DNA of 64,000 nt from an uncultured Pedobacter sp. (GTDB lineage: Bacteria > Bacteroidota > Bacteroidia > Sphingobacteriales > Sphingobacteriaceae), in the NCBI GenBank assembly GCA_938008555.1, contig CALLKE010000179.1:1-64000 (forward strand). Direction: 5' to 3'. Both the position numbers and the translations under genes were made by a program. Shown here piece after piece: positions 61,539-64,000 of this stretch (the first letter of the stretch is position 1; each line of letters begins with the position of its first letter). The notes below the pieces were generated by a model. That model saw only the letters and a program-made list of their open reading frames with translations, was not told the origin of the DNA and did no database searches.

Positions 61539-61547
61539 CGTCTTCTA

Positions 61548-61563
61548 TGTTCCACGTGGAACA
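61548..61563. promoter_or_regulatory. parS-like site 1
   Basis: TGTTCCACGTGGAACA is a perfect 16-bp palindrome of the parS type (ParB-binding centromere). It lies 10 nt upstream of the mnmG start. The palindrome extends by one base each side. Confidence 0.8.
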
Positions 61564-61607
61564 TCTGTTTTTTCACAAAAAAATATTTACCAACCTAAAC
61601 CATTAGA

Positions 61608-61623
61608 TGTTTCACGTGAAACA
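61608..61623. promoter_or_regulatory. parS-like site 2
   Basis: TGTTTCACGTGAAACA equals the classic parS consensus. The palindrome extends to 22 bp (61605-61626). It overlaps the end of the small membrane gene and encodes its last residues and stop (TGT TTC ACG TGA on the reverse strand). Spacing to site 1 is 60 bp. Confidence 0.88.
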
Positions 61624-61848
61624 TCTTTTAAAAAGAGGCACCATTGCCACCGCAGCCCAAACACATTCAAGTATAACAAAAGGATAAAAAGAAATCATAT
61701 AAGATGAAATTCCACACAAACCAGCGCCTAATATATTTAATATGCTGTACCCAATGCTATCCGTTGAAAGCAATTTAAATAGGTTTAGAAAGAACTCTAC
61801 TAACAACAATGTAACACCGATAGATGCAATAATGTCTGGATATGTCAT
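61612..61848 (-). CDS. small CBU_0592-like membrane protein
   Basis: The chosen start MTYPDIIASIGVTLLLVEFF overlaps the ABC-F stop (ATGA). The 78-aa protein has three hydrophobic helices (IIASIGVTLLLVEFFLNLF, YSILNILGAGLCGISSYMIS, FYPFVILECVWAAVAMVPLF), the layout of CBU_0592-type small membrane proteins. Function unknown. Its end is coded by parS site 2. Confidence 0.75.
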   Translation of the reverse strand: MTYPDIIASIGVTLLLVEFFLNLFKLLSTDSIGYSILNILGAGLCGISSYMISFYPFVILECVWAAVAMVPLFKRCFT

Positions 61849-63707
61849 GATTTTAGTTCCGATAATAGTAGCCAACTAGTCGTTTTAGCATCTAATTTCT
61901 GAGTTAGTAATTCAATTTGAGTGGAGATAGCACTTAATTGATCATATTCAACAATCCCAGTATTCAATTGCTGCGTCAATTCCAAAATTTCATTTTCTAG
62001 AATTGGAATCTCACGCTCTAAGCTTTCAAGCTCTTTCTCCTCTTTAAAACTAAGTTTCTTGATTACTTTTTTCTCGGGCTCAACAGAAGTGGGGGCCTTT
62101 TTTACATTTTTAGCTGCTTCAATTAACTCTTCCTGCCCTAACCGATAATCCGTATAGTTTCCACTGTAAATGCACACGCGACCATTCCCCTCAAAAATAA
62201 ACAGCTGATCAGTCAATCGATCAACCAAATACCGATCATGGGACACCAGCATTAAAACACCCGAAAAGTTTAACAAAAAATCTTCCAGAACATTCAGTGT
62301 ATCAATATCCAAATCATTGGTAGGCTCATCCAATATTAGGAAATTGGGATTTTTCATGAGCACACGCATCAGCTGCAACCGCTTTTTCTCACCGCCACTG
62401 AGCTTATCAACCATGCCATATTGTTTAGCAGGAGGGAACAAAAAGTGCGTTAGCACCTGACTTGCCGTTAGCATTTTCCCATCAGCCATTTTGATAAACT
62501 CGGCCACGTTTTTAACCACATCAAGCACACGATCATCATCTTTAAACTCCAATCCACCTTGACGATAATAGCCAAATACCGTTGTTTCGCCCACAACGAC
62601 AGAACCACTATCTGGCTGAATAGAACCCGTAATTAAGTTTAATAGTGTAGACTTTCCTGTTCCATTTTTACCTGCAACACCAATTCGATCGCCTTTTTTA
62701 AATGTGTAGCTAAAGTCCGAAATCGTAGTTACTTGATTAAAGCTCTTGCTTACATGATCCAATTCCAATATTTTATTGCCTTGTCGGGATATATTCAGAC
62801 TTAATTCTAGCTGCGATTTTACATGTCTGTTCTTCGTCTTTTCTTCCAAATCATAAAAAGCATCAATACGTGATTTAGATTTAGTTGTCCGAGCTTTTGG
62901 CTGTCTGCGCATCCATTCTAACTCTCGTCGTAATATATTGCTATTTTTCTCAAAGGCAGCGTCCTCTGCAGCAGTTAGCTCCGCCTTCTTCTCCAAATAG
63001 TAACTATAGTTTCCTTTATAAGTACACAGTTTCCCGCGGTCGAGCTCAATAATCTGATTCGATACATTATCCAAAAAATAACGATCATGTGTAACTAATA
63101 AAACTGTTTTTTGCCCTGTTGTCAGGAAGTTTTCTAGCCACTCAATGGTTTCGATATCTAAATGGTTAGTTGGCTCGTCCAATATATACACATCGGGATC
63201 GTCTATTAACAATTTTGCTAAAGCCAAACGCTTTCTTTGACCACCAGATAATGTTTTTATTTTCTGCTCTAAATGCGCTATTCCTAGTCGGCCTAAAATA
63301 CTTTTGATTTCAAATTCATATTCCCATGCATTTTGATTACTTAACTCATCCATTAAATAATTCAGACGTTTCTCATCTGGGTGTTCACTACTAATCACTT
63401 CTTCATATTCACGAATAAGCTGCTGCTGTGCATTATTAATGGAGTAAATAAAATCACTAATACTTTCGTTCCCATCAAATTTTGGATCTTGTTCCAAATA
63501 ACCAATACGAAGATTGCGTTCAGTTACAACTTTACCTTGGGTAGGAGAGAGGTTGCCTGACAAAATGCGCAACAAGGTAGATTTTCCTGTTCCATTAATA
63601 CCCACTAGTGCTACTCGATCGCCTTTTTCCAAGCCAAAATAAAGCTCTTTGAAAAGCCAAGTATCATTAAAAGCGTGCCCTAGTTGTTCTGTAGATAATA
63701 TGCTCAT
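61845..63707 (-). CDS. ABC-F family ATPase (Uup-like)
   Basis: This 620-aa protein has two ABC domains, each with Walker A (VGINGTGKSTLLRILSGNLS; VAGKNGTGKSTLLNLITGS), signature LSGGQRKRLALAKLL / LSGGEKKRLQLMRVLM and Walker B (DVYILDEPTNHLDIETIEWL; NFLILDEPTNDLDIDTLNVL). A basic linker (ELEWMRRQPKARTTKSKSRI) and C-terminal coiled coil are typical of Uup/EttA translation factors. It has no membrane domain. Confidence 0.95.
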   Translation of the reverse strand: MSILSTEQLGHAFNDTWLFKELYFGLEKGDRVALVGINGTGKSTLLRILSGNLSPTQGKVVTERNLRIGYLEQDPKFDGNESISDFIYSINNAQQQLIREYEEVISSEHPDEKRLNYLMDELSNQNAWEYEFEIKSILGRLGIAHLEQKIKTLSGGQRKRLALAKLLIDDPDVYILDEPTNHLDIETIEWLENFLTTGQKTVLLVTHDRYFLDNVSNQIIELDRGKLCTYKGNYSYYLEKKAELTAAEDAAFEKNSNILRRELEWMRRQPKARTTKSKSRIDAFYDLEEKTKNRHVKSQLELSLNISRQGNKILELDHVSKSFNQVTTISDFSYTFKKGDRIGVAGKNGTGKSTLLNLITGSIQPDSGSVVVGETTVFGYYRQGGLEFKDDDRVLDVVKNVAEFIKMADGKMLTASQVLTHFLFPPAKQYGMVDKLSGGEKKRLQLMRVLMKNPNFLILDEPTNDLDIDTLNVLEDFLLNFSGVLMLVSHDRYLVDRLTDQLFIFEGNGRVCIYSGNYTDYRLGQEELIEAAKNVKKAPTSVEPEKKVIKKLSFKEEKELESLEREIPILENEILELTQQLNTGIVEYDQLSAISTQIELLTQKLDAKTTSWLLLSELKS

Positions 63708-63757
63708 TTCTTCACCAATATTATTCCAATAGCCTTGTTTTTCATCGAATTAGAGCA

Positions 63758-63765
63758 CAAAGGTA
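63758..63765 (-). promoter_or_regulatory. -7 box of the ABC-F - mnmG operon
   Basis: On the reverse strand this reads TACCTTTG, an exact TAnnTTTG, about 50 nt before the ATG. It is likely the promoter for the three-gene run ABC-F, small membrane protein, mnmG. Confidence 0.5.
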
Positions 63766-64000
63766 CGCAAACTAAGTTTGACATAAATTTTGACTATTTT
63801 ATTTCTGATTATTGATTATTTGTAGCATCATCTTCTTTTTAACAAAAGGTGAACTATTTCAGCAAACTACCACACAAATAACACGCATACCATTACTTCG
63901 CTAAAGATCTGCTCCGTGTCCTTCTTTATCAAAAAAGGTTTTCAGAAATCAATTCATTTCACACTATACTATTATTTATTTTTTATTTAAATTTTATTCA

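Overview
The window is a piece of a Bacteroidota chromosome, most likely Sphingobacteriaceae-like. The evidence is TAnnTTTG-type -7 promoter boxes, few Shine-Dalgarno sequences, and host gene blocks (rsfS-ftsH-LUD next to birA; pheT-coiled-coil-zapA-rny; rpsP-rimM-trmD) that are usual in that group. The family-level placement is inference. No tRNA, rRNA or CRISPR array was recognised.

Positions 1 to about 27206 are most of a Mu-like, contractile-tailed prophage. Its left end, with the expected transposase genes, lies outside the window. From the left it holds GemA/Gam-like early genes and two unknown early genes. Next is a reverse-strand two-gene cassette: an XRE-ImmA/IrrE protease and a 164-aa partner. 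A reverse-strand head/packaging block follows (neck protein, gpG-like protein, a portal-MuF fusion with a possible nuclease tail, gp36-like protein, large and small terminase). The forward-strand block then runs prohead protease/scaffold, capsid, lysis genes, sheath, tube, a frameshifting tail-assembly chaperone, tape measure, baseplate and two repeat-bearing tail fibres. A D12 adenine methylase stands last, where Mu carries mom. The right end lies in a host GNAT acetyltransferase gene whose 3' part resumes immediately after it.

Seven copies of a 95-135 bp palindromic element, bounded by TTGTCTGAATCAGGAT and its inverse, sit inside the prophage. Each is at or just behind the stop codon of an ORF, and in at least three cases the element itself supplies the last codon and the stop. 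None was seen in the 37 kb of host DNA.

Positions 27207-64000 are host core genome: rmuC, a YugP-type metallopeptidase, a PorT-type outer-membrane protein, an M16 protease, pheT, zapA, rny, ftsH, rsfS, birA, dsbD, pfkA, gmhA, rpsP-rimM-trmD, def, tag, polA, mnmG and an ABC-F ATPase. Items of note are two double-glycine-leader peptide genes (one broken by two stops), a 161-bp MITE with an 8-bp target duplication, a structured RNA region between zapA and rny, and two parS-like palindromes beside mnmG. The parS sites suggest this end of the window is origin-proximal.
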